Below, in pieces: positions 25,351 to 36,536 of a DNA stretch of 64,000 nucleotides (positions are counted from its first letter, which is position 1; every line of letters begins with the position of its first letter). Source of the DNA: Saccharomycopsis fibuligera x Saccharomycopsis cf. fibuligera (lineage: Eukaryota; Ascomycota; Saccharomycetes; Ascoideales; Saccharomycopsidaceae); the NCBI GenBank assembly GCA_001936135.1, contig CP012811.1:186001-250000 (forward strand), written 5' to 3'. The position numbers were made by a program, and so were the translations under genes. A model generated the notes under the pieces. It worked only from the letters and a program-made list of their open reading frames with translations. It did no database searches and was not told the DNA's origin.

Positions 25351-26370
25351 CTAGCTAGGCAGTACTGAATATACGGATTGGATAGTATTTGGTATAAGCA
25401 GTGAGTGGTGCCCAAGTGGTGCCCAAGTGGTGATATTATGTAATGCGTTAGTAAAGGCACTTGGGACGTTAGCTGGACGCACAATTACCCTGCAAATGTA
25501 CAACTTTAGTCTTGTGTTTCGAGCCCTGGGAGCGGCTAAATCGAATGAAAATAGCAGTAAATAGCAGTAAATAGCAGCAGAGCACAGCAGAGCACAGCAG
25601 TGCCAGCAGTGCCAGCAGCAGCTAAACATAGCCGCCAGCCACGTCGGAAACATTTGCACCTCGTTTTTGACTCCCACGCCCCTAGATCCAAGTACGCTAC
25701 GCTAGACCACTACGCTTCAACTAACTATCAATTCTCACTCTCAGTCAGTCAGTCTACTCTGCTCTGCTCTGCTCTCTTTCTCTTTCTCTCTCTCTCTTTC
25801 GTGTTTTGTTTCTATTCTGTTTTTCTACTTCTACTTCACTTTCCATTGACACTGCACACACCACACAAACTTAATCCCCAAACTTAATTCGCCGCAGTTT
25901 CCTTCTCTCTACAGACAACAACTGCCATTTTAAGCATACGCACCACCATTCACCCAACCCTTAACCCATCCATATCATATATCCCCAATCCCGCGTCGCA
26001 TCCCCCTCATCATTGGCAAAAAGAAAAATAAAAAATAAAAAAAGCGTACTTGTCCTCTGTCTACCATCCTCGCATCCGCAGCCTCCCCCACCCAAAGGAC
26101 ACTTCACGTCATACTGTATCATATCATATCATATCATATCATATCGTATTACCCAACAATATTCCAACGGGACGCAGCCGCCTTTGCTCACTCGCCCACA
26201 TCTCTTTTCTTTCCCTGCCGCGGATCTCCACGATTTCCGCATCCAAAACCTTTAATCTATTCAGGACGTTTCTCAGATTGCTGGAATACACTCAGAGGAG
26301 ACTTCCTCTCAAAGGGCAATTCATAGATTCACAAATTATCACAATCAGCGGTCCTCCTCAACTATAACCA

Positions 26371-26400
26371 TACATATACATATATATATATGTATATGTA
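26371..26400. repeat. 30-bp perfect palindrome in the STE12 leader
   Basis: Bases 26371-26400 equal their own reverse complement: TACATATACA, then ten alternating T and A, then TGTATATGTA. The element ends 46 nt before the STE12 start codon. In RNA it could form a hairpin; in DNA it could extrude as a cruciform or bind a dimeric factor. Confidence 0.95.
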
Positions 26401-26419
26401 TATGTATATTTTTTTTTGA
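26390..26419 (+). promoter_or_regulatory. Candidate 9-codon upstream ORF of STE12
   Basis: An ATG at 26390 inside the palindrome opens a 9-codon frame (MYMYMYIFF) that stops at 26417-26419, 27 nt before the STE12 ATG. It matters only if transcripts start upstream of it. Confidence 0.4.
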
Positions 26420-26446
26420 AAAAATAAAAAAAAAAAAATAATTAAA

Positions 26447-28147
26447 ATGAATGATTACTCAACAACCGCAACAACAACCGCAACAACAACATCATCAACA
26501 TCAACAGCCGCCGACAATGACTTGTCCAACGTCACCTTGCCCAACGATACCAGCAAGAGTCTAGACGACCAGCTACAACAACAACAACAACCTCAGCTAC
26601 AGCCCCCACACAATCAAGAGCCGGAACAGTCAGTTGAAGAGTCCCTACGATTGATTGATGACTTGAAATTTTTTTTAGCAACCGCCCCAGCCAACTGGCA
26701 AGAAAACCAAATAATCAGAAGATACTATTTAAACCACGATGAAGGGTTTGTGTCTTGTGTGTTTTGGAATAATTTGTATTTTGTCACCGGTACGGATATC
26801 GTCAAGTGTTTAATCTATAGATTCGAGCAGTTTGGTAGAAAAGTCATTGATCGGAAAAAGTTTGAAGAAGGCGTTTTTTCAGATTTGAGAAACTTGAAAT
26901 GCGGCACTGATGCAATTCTTGAACCACCAAAATCAAAATTTTTGGAATTTCTATACAAGAACTCGTGTCTTCGGACTCAAAAGAAACAAAAGGTGTTTTT
27001 TTGGTTCAGTGTGCAACATGACAAATTGTTTGCTGATGCTCTTGAAAGAGACTTGAAAAGAGAGTTGCTTGATCAAAAGACAACTACTGCCGGTCACAGA
27101 GAACCAGCATTAAGTTTCAAATATGATGACCAAAAATCATTATATGACCAATTGACTAATCATATCGAAGAAAAAAAGAAAGCTTTAGGGTTGACTAATA
27201 ATACTGCTGCTACGGTGGCGGCTGCTAATGCGGCGGCAGCAGCAGCAGCAAACGCTGCCGCCGCTGGCGCTGGTGTTGGTGTTGGTGCTGGCCTCAATGG
27301 TATTCCTGGCATTCCTGGTATGCCTACTACTACTCAAATACCGGCAAATTTCAATGAAAATCCTTACTTTTATTTGCAAATGAATAATCAGTTACAACAA
27401 CAGCAGCAGCAGCAGCAGCAGCATTTGCAATTAAATCCACATCTTGCTGCTTTGCTGCAACTGCAACAAGCGCAATTTTACACTCAACCGCCTCATCCAC
27501 TTCTAGCGGCAGCTCACTATCAACAACAACAACAACAGCAGCAGCAGCAGCAGCAACAACAACAACAACAACAACAACAGCAGCAGCAGCAGCAGCAGCA
27601 GCAACTTCTTCAGCAACAGCAACAGGCACAGCAAGTGCAACAGACGCAACAAAACACGTTAACCGCCGGGGTATTTGATGGATTGCCTATTGGAAATGAA
27701 AACGATTACGGCGCCACAGATGAAGATTTCCCGTTAGATTTCTTCCCACCAAATGATTACATTAACGAAACAGTGGATCCGTCGCAAGCCTTCATGAACA
27801 ACAATGTCCCATTATTTGATCCAAATATCTTTTTGAATCCAAACTTGATTGGTGGTGGGGCAGGAGCAGGTATAGCGTCTGCTTCTGTTGCCGCCGCGGC
27901 AGCTAATGGGATAGTTGGTAATGATGCTTTAAGTGCAAGTATTAATGATTTTTTGATTGATCATGCATCACCTTTTTCTCCTGGGATGCCACCGCCAGAT
28001 GCTTCAGCGGCAGAACATCTTGAAAATGTCGATAGTGGGGATAATAAAGATAATAACAATGATAACAATCATGAAAATGGCAATGACAATGTGGATGATC
28101 ATGGAGTTAACAATAACAAGCAAAATGACAATAATAACAAAAGCCAA

Positions 28148-28179
<32 letters not shown>

Positions 28180-29401
28180 GGATAAGAATATTAATAATAG
28201 TTCTGGTAATGAGGAAAACGCGTCATCATCATCAACAGCAGCAGACCAAGAGTTACTACAAAATGGACTATACGATACTACTTCCGGTGTTGGTGGTGGT
28301 CAACAAGATCTGTACTCTTTGGAACTTGCAACGAATTCACTTTTGGCCCAAGGAATTTATGCTCCACCAATACCATCACAACAAACACAGCAACAGCAAG
28401 GACAAGGACAAGCGCCACAGCAAGCACCATTAGGGCTCCAACAACAACAGCAGCAGCAGCAGCAGCAAATGCAAATGCAAATGCAAATTCATCCAGCTAG
28501 CTTATTAGGCGGCCCTAATCCAATGACCCAACTTAATCCTATGACCCCAATAAACCCAATGACCCCAATAAATCCGGCATTTCTAGGGCTTGGAAATGAT
28601 TACTTGATGAATTCATATCTAGCCGCTGCCGCAGCTTCTTCTGTCGCGGGGGCTGCTGACCCAATGTACTATGATCATGTGGCGGCACTCCAAGCACAAC
28701 AGCAAATGATTGGGTTAATGAATCCAGGAGGATTTGCTAATGCTAACATTAATTTTAATCCTGCTGGTGCCGTTGGTGGTAATGCTGGGTTGGGTATAAA
28801 CATGAATTTAAATTCATTAGGATTACAGAATCCTCAAATGGCGCAGGTGGCACCACTGGCTATAAATCAGTTACAAAGACAACAAAAGGCTAACGGTGTA
28901 AACGGCCAGCCGCAGCAACAGCAGTCGAGATTTATCCACTCTTCAGCTAATAGGTTCAATGTTCCTAAAAAGCAACAGCAGCATCAGCCCTTGAGCCTGA
29001 GTTCAGGCCAAGTACTGAATGGTCGCGTTAGTAAGCCTGGTGCTTTAAAGACTCACAGTTCTAACGGGATCAGCAATGGAAACGGAAAAATTAATGGCAA
29101 CGGCCATATATTGCTGGATGATGGTGAGGATTTAACAGAAGATACCAAATTGCAACAATTGGCCAGTGGGATTCTAACTAATGGCGACGATGATGATAAT
29201 GAAAATGAAAATGAACTTGAAAATGAAAATGAGAATGAAGATGGTGGGCAAGATAATGATGATGACGATGATGTTGTGAAGAATCTCATCAATGGAGGAA
29301 GCGCTGACTTTGTCGTGAAGAAAGAAAATGATGGAGGTTTTGGTGATTCTGATAATGTTATTGATCTGGGGGAAAAGGAAAAAGAAATCAAGAAAGAATG
29401 A
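26447..29401 (+). CDS. STE12: Ste12-family transcription factor (CPH1-like), 984 aa
   Basis: Ste12 is the DNA-binding target of the mating and filamentation MAP-kinase pathway; the Candida orthologue is called Cph1. The STE homeodomain-like region covers about residues 64-207, with WQENQIIRRYYLNHDEGF, VFWNNLYFVTGTDIVKC, LIYRFEQFGRKV and QKKQKVFFWFSVQHDKLF, all diagnostic. The rest is low complexity: Ala/Gly runs, Gln runs including one of more than 30 residues near 360-395 (27524-27612), Asn-rich stretches, NPMTPI repeats near 690-710 and an acidic Glu/Asn/Asp C-terminus. No C2H2 fingers follow, as in S. cerevisiae Ste12 and Cph1 and unlike filamentous-fungal SteA proteins. At 984 aa it is longer than typical relatives (about 650-690 aa). 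Confidence 0.95.
27524..27612 (+). repeat. CAA/CAG tract encoding a poly-Gln run in STE12
   Basis: More than 30 consecutive CAA/CAG codons in alternating blocks. Neighbouring Gln tracts lie at 27394-27423 and 28438-28470. Confidence 0.95.
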
Positions 29402-31337
29402 ACTTGAGCTGGATTATGGTAAATGAATTAGAACTTTAATCATTCTGGATGAATAATTAGCCCTTTTGAAATAATTCTTGGTTTGTCATCCACATTGTCT
29501 TGGCTCACCTCATCCCATTTTCATAGCACTCTTCATCTTTAAGGGCCGTTCCCTTATTTTTTTTTTAGTTGTCATTTATTATTTAATATGACCATGAACA
29601 TTATCTTTTGACTTTGCATGATTTTTGTTATGTGTTTGCCAGCTTTTCTACTTGATCTGCTGCTATTGCCTTTTCTCCAATTTGTCTCATTGTCAGCACA
29701 CTTTTTCTTTAATTGCTCGATTGTGTAATATTTTTCCTTTTTTCTTGACGTTCTTCTCTTGTGTTTTTTTGCCTTTGGCCCACACATTGGCTGTGTTTAC
29801 TGTTATTTATACTAGTATTGTTGTTGCTGTTATCGTTGTTATTGTTACTACTGTTATTATTACTTTGCTCTCCTTAGACTTTGCGTTTTGTCTGTCTTGT
29901 CTGTTTTTCTTATTTCTTTTCTTGTTTTTTTATAGTCTCTTTGTTTCTTTCTGTCCTTCTGTCCTTGAATTTATTGATTGGTTTCACACTCTGTTTATTT
30001 ATCTCTTTTGTCAACTTTAGCAATTCATTTCTACCTGTCATCTTAAACAATACTGTTATACTTTCTTTTTTTTTTTTTATTTTATTTTTTTTCTCTCAGT
30101 TTACAATTTGCGTTCTACACTATATAATTTGCAATTTACAATCCACAATTTACATTAGCTTCATGTCCAACGTTAATGCTATTTTGCAGCCTGCTGTATA
30201 TAGCTTACAAAAATTGTACGAATCGTGTACTTTCTGTTGTTTGGTGTTGGTGTAAACATTGCCGACAGATATATCTGATATTATAGCTGGTCGTTTTTTT
30301 TTTTTTATATATATATTTTATTCGCTGATTCTGTATAACAGTAGATTGATTGTGATACTGCAATATTGTATGATGGCAATATACTACAATACAACAGCAT
30401 CAAAAGCAATTGTTTAAGCGCCTTGAATAGAAACATTTGCCACACAGTTACAGCTTGCTGGCATCGTTGCTATTTGTTCATCAGTCCGCGCTGAGCGTCG
30501 TGCGATTGTTAGCGTACATTGTACAAAACAAAGTGGCAACGTGTAAGGAATGCACAACGACAAAACCAAAAAAAAAAAAAAAAAAAAAAAAAAAAGGAAA
30601 AGTAAAGCAAAAAATAAAAAATAAAAAATAAAAAAAATAAAAAATAAAAAAAATAAAAAAGCCCGGCAGTTGCTAAAAAGAGGAAAAAATAAAAATGTCC
30701 GACAGCGAGAAATAGTACCGGTCTTGATGACAGATGGACTTCATCTTGATTGAAACTAACTCAATTGATGTTGTATAATTGTCTGGTTGTCCTCTTCACT
30801 GGTTAGCTCTTCTCCAAACGTATACATACATTGAGCCGCAATTGCGCCACGTTCATAGATCCAATCCGGTATACTGATACTCTACTGATATTTTATTGGT
30901 TCATTCCACTTATAAGTGCACTTATACGGCAGACTGTATTATTATTTTTGAGAAGGCAATGCGCTGAGTTTTGAAACAGTTTAGTATTATTATTATTATC
31001 ATTGCCATTATTCATATTATCCATCATCAAATTAATTCAAAACCATACAAGAGTTTTCCAATCTTTTTGAAAAGTCTTCTTGAGCCATTCGTTAACAATT
31101 GAGTTTGCAAGTTATACAGATTATACAAGTTACAATTCATATTGTAATCGTTACGTGTTGCTGTCGCTGTTGTTAATTTGGCTTATACAATTACAGATTC
31201 AATACTAAAAAGCTAATCAAAGCTGCAATAAATCGACAAAATTGTCAACATTTCCCAACATTCTACTCTATTTTCTTGAGCATCCATCAGCCTAGGCGGG
31301 TCAGATCACAAAAACAAAAGCATAAAGTAACATAAAA
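29402..31337. other. Intergenic, STE12 3' flank and YMD8 promoter
   Basis: The first 900 bases are strongly pyrimidine-rich on the + strand and contain only low-complexity open frames. A long A tract lies at 30569-30596, followed by imperfect ATAAAAA repeats to about 30660. The final 300 bases are A/C-rich and typical of a leader. I see no gene. Confidence 0.55.
30569..30660 (+). repeat. A tract followed by ATAAAAA minisatellite
   Basis: A run of about 28 A continues into imperfect 7-9 bp A-rich units. Confidence 0.85.
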
Positions 31338-32942
31338 ATGAGCGGCTTACACTCACGAAGATTATCGGCTACTGCGGATATCAATTACGGAGATTTAGAT
31401 AATCTGGCTAGTACTTCAAATAATAGAAATAAACCACTACCGCCAATAATACTGCAGCAGAAGCAAAGGAATGGCGGCGCGAGCGCCAACAATGATAATA
31501 ATAACAATAATAACAATAATAATATCAAAGCAAATGGTGCATTCGATGATGAAGATTTTGAGGATTTCAATATAGATGACGAAGACTACGAGAATGAAAT
31601 CAAGCGCGGCAATGGTGGCGGCAGTATTAGTGCTACATTATTTGGCGGAAACGGCAGTGCTGGTGATGGCGTTAGCAATAAGATTGCTTCTACTGGGTAC
31701 TTGTACTCAATAATGCATCCTACTCCTGATACACTTACTATTTTGGCATGTACTTTTGGATGGTATCTTTTTTCAGTGACGATTTCGTTATACAATAAGT
31801 GGATGTTTGATAAGGGAAATTTGAATCTTCCATTTCCAATAATTATTACTTCATTTCATCAATTGACTTTATTTTGGCTCAGTTTTGGATTAATTTATTT
31901 CATTCCTTCATTGAGACCACCACCTCAAGCACAACAACAACAGCAGCAGCAATTGCTAAATAATAATACCGGAGACAGTGAAGATATTAATGATGTCAAT
32001 GCTCCATTGCAAAACGGCCCTGGACTTGAAGCAGCAACACCAATGATTAGTCCTCGTGATCGATTTTTCAGAATCAGCGATTATTTAATGAGCAGAAAGT
32101 TATACTTAGTATCTATTGTTCCATGTGCATTAGCATCAAGTGGTGATATTGGCTGCGGTAATGTTAGTTTCCGGTTTATCACGCTAAGTCTCTATACTAT
32201 GATTAAATCTTCATCAATTGCTTTTGTCTTAATCTTTGGGGTGCTTTTCAAATTGGAAAAATTAACATTCAAGCTAGTTAGCATTGTGGTAGTAATGACC
32301 GCAGGGGTAATGATGATGGTTGCTGGATCAACCAACGATCAACAAAACGGTGATGAATCAGTCGAAGAAAAAAACCAGCAGAATGCCGATTTAATTCTTG
32401 GATCATTTTTAGTGCTTCTTGCAAGTTGCATGTCTGGCTTAAGATGGGCATTGACTCAACTCGTCTTGAAAAAAAATCAATATGTTAATAATCCGGTATC
32501 AACAATTTTCTACTTATCTCCAATAATGTTTACTGTTTTATTCGTGGTTGGTTCGGTGGCCGAGAACTTGTTTAGCTTTTTGCAAAATGAAATTTGGCAA
32601 CAAAAAGGCTTCTTCAAAACTGCTGTGTTATTACTAGTTCCGGGATTCTTGGTATTCTTCATGACTTTATTCGAATTGAAGCTATTACAAAAATCCCACG
32701 TGGTGACGTTATCCATTGCAGGAATTTTCAAAGAATTGTTGACTATCATCGTTAGTAGTTTGATCTTTGGCGATAAGTTGACGGTGATTAATTGTTTTGG
32801 GCTAATCGTTACATTGATGGATATTGTATGGTATAACTACTATAGATTTACTGAAAGTAAGCAAACAGGGGAAAAAGTTCAGTATCAGAAAGTGGTGGCA
32901 GGAAACAGTAATACCAGTGATATTGAATTGAGGCATGTTTAG
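31338..32942 (+). CDS. YMD8: Ymd8-like nucleotide-sugar/triose-phosphate transporter family protein, 534 aa
   Basis: This is a multi-spanning membrane protein of the TPT/SLC35 superfamily, presumably in the Golgi or ER. The substrate of Ymd8 is not known to me. After a cytosolic N-terminus of about 135 residues with poly-Asn and acidic stretches, the membrane part begins at FGWYLFSVTISLYNKWMF. The block SSGDIGCGNVSFRF, LSLYTMIKSSSIAFVLIFGVLFKLEK matches yeast Ymd8 very closely, as do SFLVLLASCMSGLRWALTQ and IAGIFKELLTIIVSSLIFGD. Between the second and third segments is an insert (about 195-240) with a short Gln tract. Nine to ten hydrophobic segments are visible. Start is the ATG after an A-rich leader. 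It converges with UTP13 across 514 bp. Confidence 0.9.
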   Translation: MSGLHSRRLSATADINYGDLDNLASTSNNRNKPLPPIILQQKQRNGGASANNDNNNNNNNNNIKANGAFDDEDFEDFNIDDEDYENEIKRGNGGGSISATLFGGNGSAGDGVSNKIASTGYLYSIMHPTPDTLTILACTFGWYLFSVTISLYNKWMFDKGNLNLPFPIIITSFHQLTLFWLSFGLIYFIPSLRPPPQAQQQQQQQLLNNNTGDSEDINDVNAPLQNGPGLEAATPMISPRDRFFRISDYLMSRKLYLVSIVPCALASSGDIGCGNVSFRFITLSLYTMIKSSSIAFVLIFGVLFKLEKLTFKLVSIVVVMTAGVMMMVAGSTNDQQNGDESVEEKNQQNADLILGSFLVLLASCMSGLRWALTQLVLKKNQYVNNPVSTIFYLSPIMFTVLFVVGSVAENLFSFLQNEIWQQKGFFKTAVLLLVPGFLVFFMTLFELKLLQKSHVVTLSIAGIFKELLTIIVSSLIFGDKLTVINCFGLIVTLMDIVWYNYYRFTESKQTGEKVQYQKVVAGNSNTSDIELRHV

Positions 32943-33456
32943 CTAAGTCTCTGTATTATTAATGGATTTTTTCTTTGATTGCTTTATCCATAAATTCGTA
33001 AAGGCTGTTAAATTATCTGTTCATTTATCAACCGTTTTTTGTATTCGTCTCTTTTCTTGTAATTTTAGTTTCAGGTTGGTTTATCGGTGTGCATTTTTCC
33101 AAGGTTTTTCTTTTTTTTTTTTTTTCTTTTCATATAGAAAAAATTTTTGTTGCTGTTCGTTGGAAAAACAAGTTTATTTTTTCGCATTTCCTTGTCGTTT
33201 TTTCTTTGTCTCTGACTAAGTAAATTTTCTCCATAGTGATACATGATACACATCAACTATATCTACATTGTAAAAAAAAAAAAATAAAAATAAAAAAGGG
33301 AACTGAAACCTCAGTGAGTAAAATACAAAATATACTGGCTTTAAAAGTCTATATATCTATGCTGATTGATAAATTAATATAATAAAATGTGGAAAAAACT
33401 AATCAAGGAAAATGCAATGTCTAGTAAAAAGATATAAAGATATGAAAGTCAAAAGT
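32943..33456. other. Convergent intergenic region, YMD8 and UTP13
   Basis: This AT-rich 3' flank is shared by two converging genes, with T tracts near 33110-33126 and an A-rich stretch at 33272-33298. It should hold both polyadenylation regions. I see no gene. Confidence 0.5.
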
Positions 33457-36060
33457 CTAACTAATCAACTTGTTCATTTCTTGGATAGTATAATCAAGAA
33501 TATAACTATCTTCAAGCAATCCATCAATTCTTTGATAATGACGATAATTATAAGGAATAATAGCATCAATAGTTCTCATTAATCCAGGAATTTCCACCAA
33601 CTTGTTGATGTCATGACTGTTCAAGATACATTTAATCAACCTTTGACTAATTTCGAAAAAACGGAAATTTGTGTTCCAACTTTTCAATTTATCAAAAATT
33701 ATTTTGATTTCGTCATCAGTGAGGTCTCTAATGCATTCGTCGAGATCTGCTGATCCCAAGTATGTCTTGCCATCAACGCTTTGCGTAGCAGCTACATCAC
33801 CACCAGCAACTATGGAAGCTTCAACTGAGGATTTGATCACGTTGTACAATTTCATTGGGTGATTGAGTTTCAATGCTAATTTGAATGCATTCTTCCAATC
33901 TTTCAACCGTATGTAATTTTCCAAAGATTGTTGTTGTTCAATAACCAATTTCTCCTCCTTTTGGTTTTCTTTCAAGATTTCTAACGTGTTGTCTTTCCAT
34001 AAATTGATCGTTCCTTCATTATCGGCACTAATTAACCATTCACCATTGTTTTTTGAGGCTAAACACCAAATCTTATCGTCATGATTATCAAAAGTCTTGA
34101 TGATTTCACCGGTTTTCATGTCCCATATTTTAATCAATCCATCAGCACCACAACTAACAATCTCGTTGAATGATTTCTTGAAATTCACTTCAAAGTTTCC
34201 TCCTGAGCCTGAGCTTGAACCACTGTTGCTGACATCATTAGTGAGAATCTTTTTACGATTGATAAATTTGCAATCCAATACTGAGTTTGTATGTCCTTCA
34301 AAGGTTTTGAGACATTGGTATGTTTGCAATGACCAAAGTTTCAAAGTCTTGTCACCGCTACAAGTAAGAACAAGTTTATCAAAGGGGCAGAATTTGATTT
34401 TCCATAGACCACGCTTATGACCTCTCAAAATACCAACAATTTCTCCAGACTGAGAATCCCAAATCTTGGCAGTTTTATCATAGGATGCAGTAGCAAAAAA
34501 TTCATTATTAGGGGACAAGTCAATAGCATTAATATCTTTCTCGTGAGCTTTTCTGGTATATTTGGAACTGCTAATAACTAATGGGGTGGCGATCAATTCG
34601 TCAAGTAGTTGGTTTTTATTCAATTTTGGAATTTCCCATCTTTTTATCGTTAAATCGGTGGAGCCAGTAATGACAAATGTTGGTTGATCTTGACCACCGT
34701 AAGTTATTTCCGACATGGCCACCGCCGTCACTGATGATGAATGGCCTCTGAATACTATTATATTGTCAAATTTGCTTGTGGCTTCATTGTATTTCCATAA
34801 TCTGGCATCATTGTCTTTACTGGCAGTGACAATCCATTTGCCGTCTTCGCTGACACTTAATTGGTTAAGGATATCAGTATGACCTTGCAATATTTCCACT
34901 TCAAATCTATTTTCAAATGGAGTAATAATTCTAAGAGATGGGGAATTGGTGGCAAGGGCAACTTTGTTGAGACCTTCACCCACAAACGACAAATCAGCAA
35001 CTATACCATGATTACCAGCAAATGATTTGGAAATCGGTATATTGTAAATGCTGCTTTCAAGGTCGATTTCTGCTTCCTTGAGATCAATTATTTGAAGGGT
35101 TTGATCAGATAGCACTTGAGCAATTCTTGAATTTGATATTTTCACAAGTTGGGTAATCATTAATTCTTCAGTAGTCTCAATTGGCTCTTTGGTTTTACCC
35201 ACAAGCACACTGTTGACAAAATCATATACTTGTAAATAATTCCCATCGCCTCCAAAATACACATAATTTTCCTGCTCTTCTGTTTCTTCTTTTTGCTGTT
35301 CGTTTTGTTTTCCAATCTGACTCAAGAACCCACAAGCCTCTATTTGTTGGTTAGTTGGAATGGATTTGATCACTTTGAAGTTCAAATTCTTTTGGTTTCC
35401 TCTGACACTAATTTCAAACAAATTTAGTATTTGATCTCTACCACCACTCACCAAAAATTTGAAATCGTCACTTATTTCCAATCCTCTAACTGGAGAATTA
35501 TGTTCATTGAGAGTAGCAATACATTTTCTCTTCACCAAGTCCCACACTTTTATCGTCCCTGAGATATCACCACTCAATAAAAGCCATTTATCAGAATTCA
35601 ATTCTCCATAGAACTTCAAACATGAAATAATAGAAGAATGGCCTTTCAAAGAATGCGTAATGTATCCATTATCAATATCCCATACTTGAATAAGACCATC
35701 TGTCCCACCAAACGCAAACAACGTAGAAGTCTTATCCACACTTGTTGCGTAAACCGGACTAGGCAATTTGAATGAACTTATGATTTTTTCCTCGCTAATG
35801 TTGTAAATTTGAGCTTGATGAGATGCGGATAATATAGCAAGTTTTGTTCCATCTGGAGTTATTTGTAAGCAAGTAACATCTTCACCGTCTCCAGGCACTT
35901 CTTGAAGAACTTGGCCCTGTTGGAGATCAGATATTATAATGTCTTCATTGATGGCGGATGCAAAAGTGATGCCATCATCGGCAATGGAGGCAAACGCGCT
36001 GCCAATGTAAAACGGCGGAATCTCTGTGGTTTCATATGAAACCAAGGAATTGTTGCTCAT
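33457..36060 (-). CDS. UTP13: Utp13, WD40 subunit of the small-subunit processome, 867 aa
   Basis: Utp13 is part of the UTP-B complex, which assembles on the 5' external spacer of pre-rRNA in the nucleolus with U3 snoRNA. The protein has two groups of WD40 repeats (roughly residues 15-260 and 340-680). Clear repeats include GTDGLIQVWDIDNG, GDISGTIKVWDLVKRK, ASYDKTAKIWDSQSGE, SGDKTLKLWSLQTYQ and GADGLIKIWDMKTGE. The C-terminal 180 residues form the helical Utp13 domain (LENYIRLKDWKNAFKLALKLNHPMKLYNVIK). A short Ser/Gly linker interrupts one late repeat. Length agrees with yeast Utp13 (817 aa). I noticed no in-frame CTG codon. A PAC and an RRPE element lie upstream. Confidence 0.95.
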   Translation of the reverse strand: MSNNSLVSYETTEIPPFYIGSAFASIADDGITFASAINEDIIISDLQQGQVLQEVPGDGEDVTCLQITPDGTKLAILSASHQAQIYNISEEKIISSFKLPSPVYATSVDKTSTLFAFGGTDGLIQVWDIDNGYITHSLKGHSSIISCLKFYGELNSDKWLLLSGDISGTIKVWDLVKRKCIATLNEHNSPVRGLEISDDFKFLVSGGRDQILNLFEISVRGNQKNLNFKVIKSIPTNQQIEACGFLSQIGKQNEQQKEETEEQENYVYFGGDGNYLQVYDFVNSVLVGKTKEPIETTEELMITQLVKISNSRIAQVLSDQTLQIIDLKEAEIDLESSIYNIPISKSFAGNHGIVADLSFVGEGLNKVALATNSPSLRIITPFENRFEVEILQGHTDILNQLSVSEDGKWIVTASKDNDARLWKYNEATSKFDNIIVFRGHSSSVTAVAMSEITYGGQDQPTFVITGSTDLTIKRWEIPKLNKNQLLDELIATPLVISSSKYTRKAHEKDINAIDLSPNNEFFATASYDKTAKIWDSQSGEIVGILRGHKRGLWKIKFCPFDKLVLTCSGDKTLKLWSLQTYQCLKTFEGHTNSVLDCKFINRKKILTNDVSNSGSSSGSGGNFEVNFKKSFNEIVSCGADGLIKIWDMKTGEIIKTFDNHDDKIWCLASKNNGEWLISADNEGTINLWKDNTLEILKENQKEEKLVIEQQQSLENYIRLKDWKNAFKLALKLNHPMKLYNVIKSSVEASIVAGGDVAATQSVDGKTYLGSADLDECIRDLTDDEIKIIFDKLKSWNTNFRFFEISQRLIKCILNSHDINKLVEIPGLMRTIDAIIPYNYRHYQRIDGLLEDSYILDYTIQEMNKLIS

Positions 36061-36536
36061 GATACTGGATATTATTGAGATAGCTTTTGATGTTTGTTGA
36101 CCGTTAATATCTGTTAAGTATATGGGTGCTCAGCAACAACTAATTTAATCACATCTGCTGTACTACCGCTTCTTACAAAAAAAAAAAAAAAAAAATTTTC
36201 ATTTTTTCCGATGAGGTATTACCCGAACTATACCTCTCAAATGGGTATTATATGACACGTATAACATATGACTAAAAAACCGAGAGAACCATAGTCAGAA
36301 TGTACAAATTGAGAGACTCTATTGAACGTTACTAGTATGAGAGTAGCATTATCTTAAATATATCCCTTTTGCTTTACTTGTATCGGCTTCGTTCCCCAGT
36401 GGGCGTGATTTACGAAACGTTACTATAATCTGCAAAATAGATCTCTACAAATTTTGGAAATTTTCAAAAACTCAATTTTACAATTTATCCAGCTTTATAT
36501 ATTAAAAAGCATTATATCAACATACATATTAATTCA
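36061..36536. promoter_or_regulatory. UTP13 promoter region and UBA1 3' flank
   Basis: This 476-bp spacer lies between UBA1 (ending) and UTP13 (starting), both on the - strand. It contains an A tract, an RRPE-like and a PAC-like element. Confidence 0.6.
36192..36215 (-). promoter_or_regulatory. RRPE and PAC elements of UTP13
   Basis: AAAATTTTCA at 36192-36201 is the reverse complement of TGAAAATTTT, the RRPE core. CGATGAG at 36209-36215 is the PAC core. The two lie 7 bp apart, about 150 bp upstream of the UTP13 ATG. The PAC/RRPE pair marks ribosome-biogenesis promoters in ascomycete yeasts, matching the role of UTP13. Confidence 0.7.

Larger units (their letters stand above)
25351..26446. 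promoter_or_regulatory. STE12 upstream region and leader
   Basis: This 1.1-kb stretch upstream of STE12 holds a GTGCCCAAGTG repeat (25408-25431), AGTAAATAGC and AGAGCACAGC repeats (25550-25600), a pyrimidine-rich block (25740-25830), ATCAT repeats (26119-26145), and a 30-bp perfect palindrome followed by an AT-rich leader just before the ATG. Confidence 0.6.

Noticed and set aside
25480-25540. B-box-like GTTTCGAGCCC as a possible tRNA
   Set aside because: No matching acceptor stem or A box at the right distance.
29625-30255. Hydrophobic open frames of 124-131 codons that mimic membrane proteins
   Set aside because: Pure consequence of a T-rich stretch; no family match or sensible start context.
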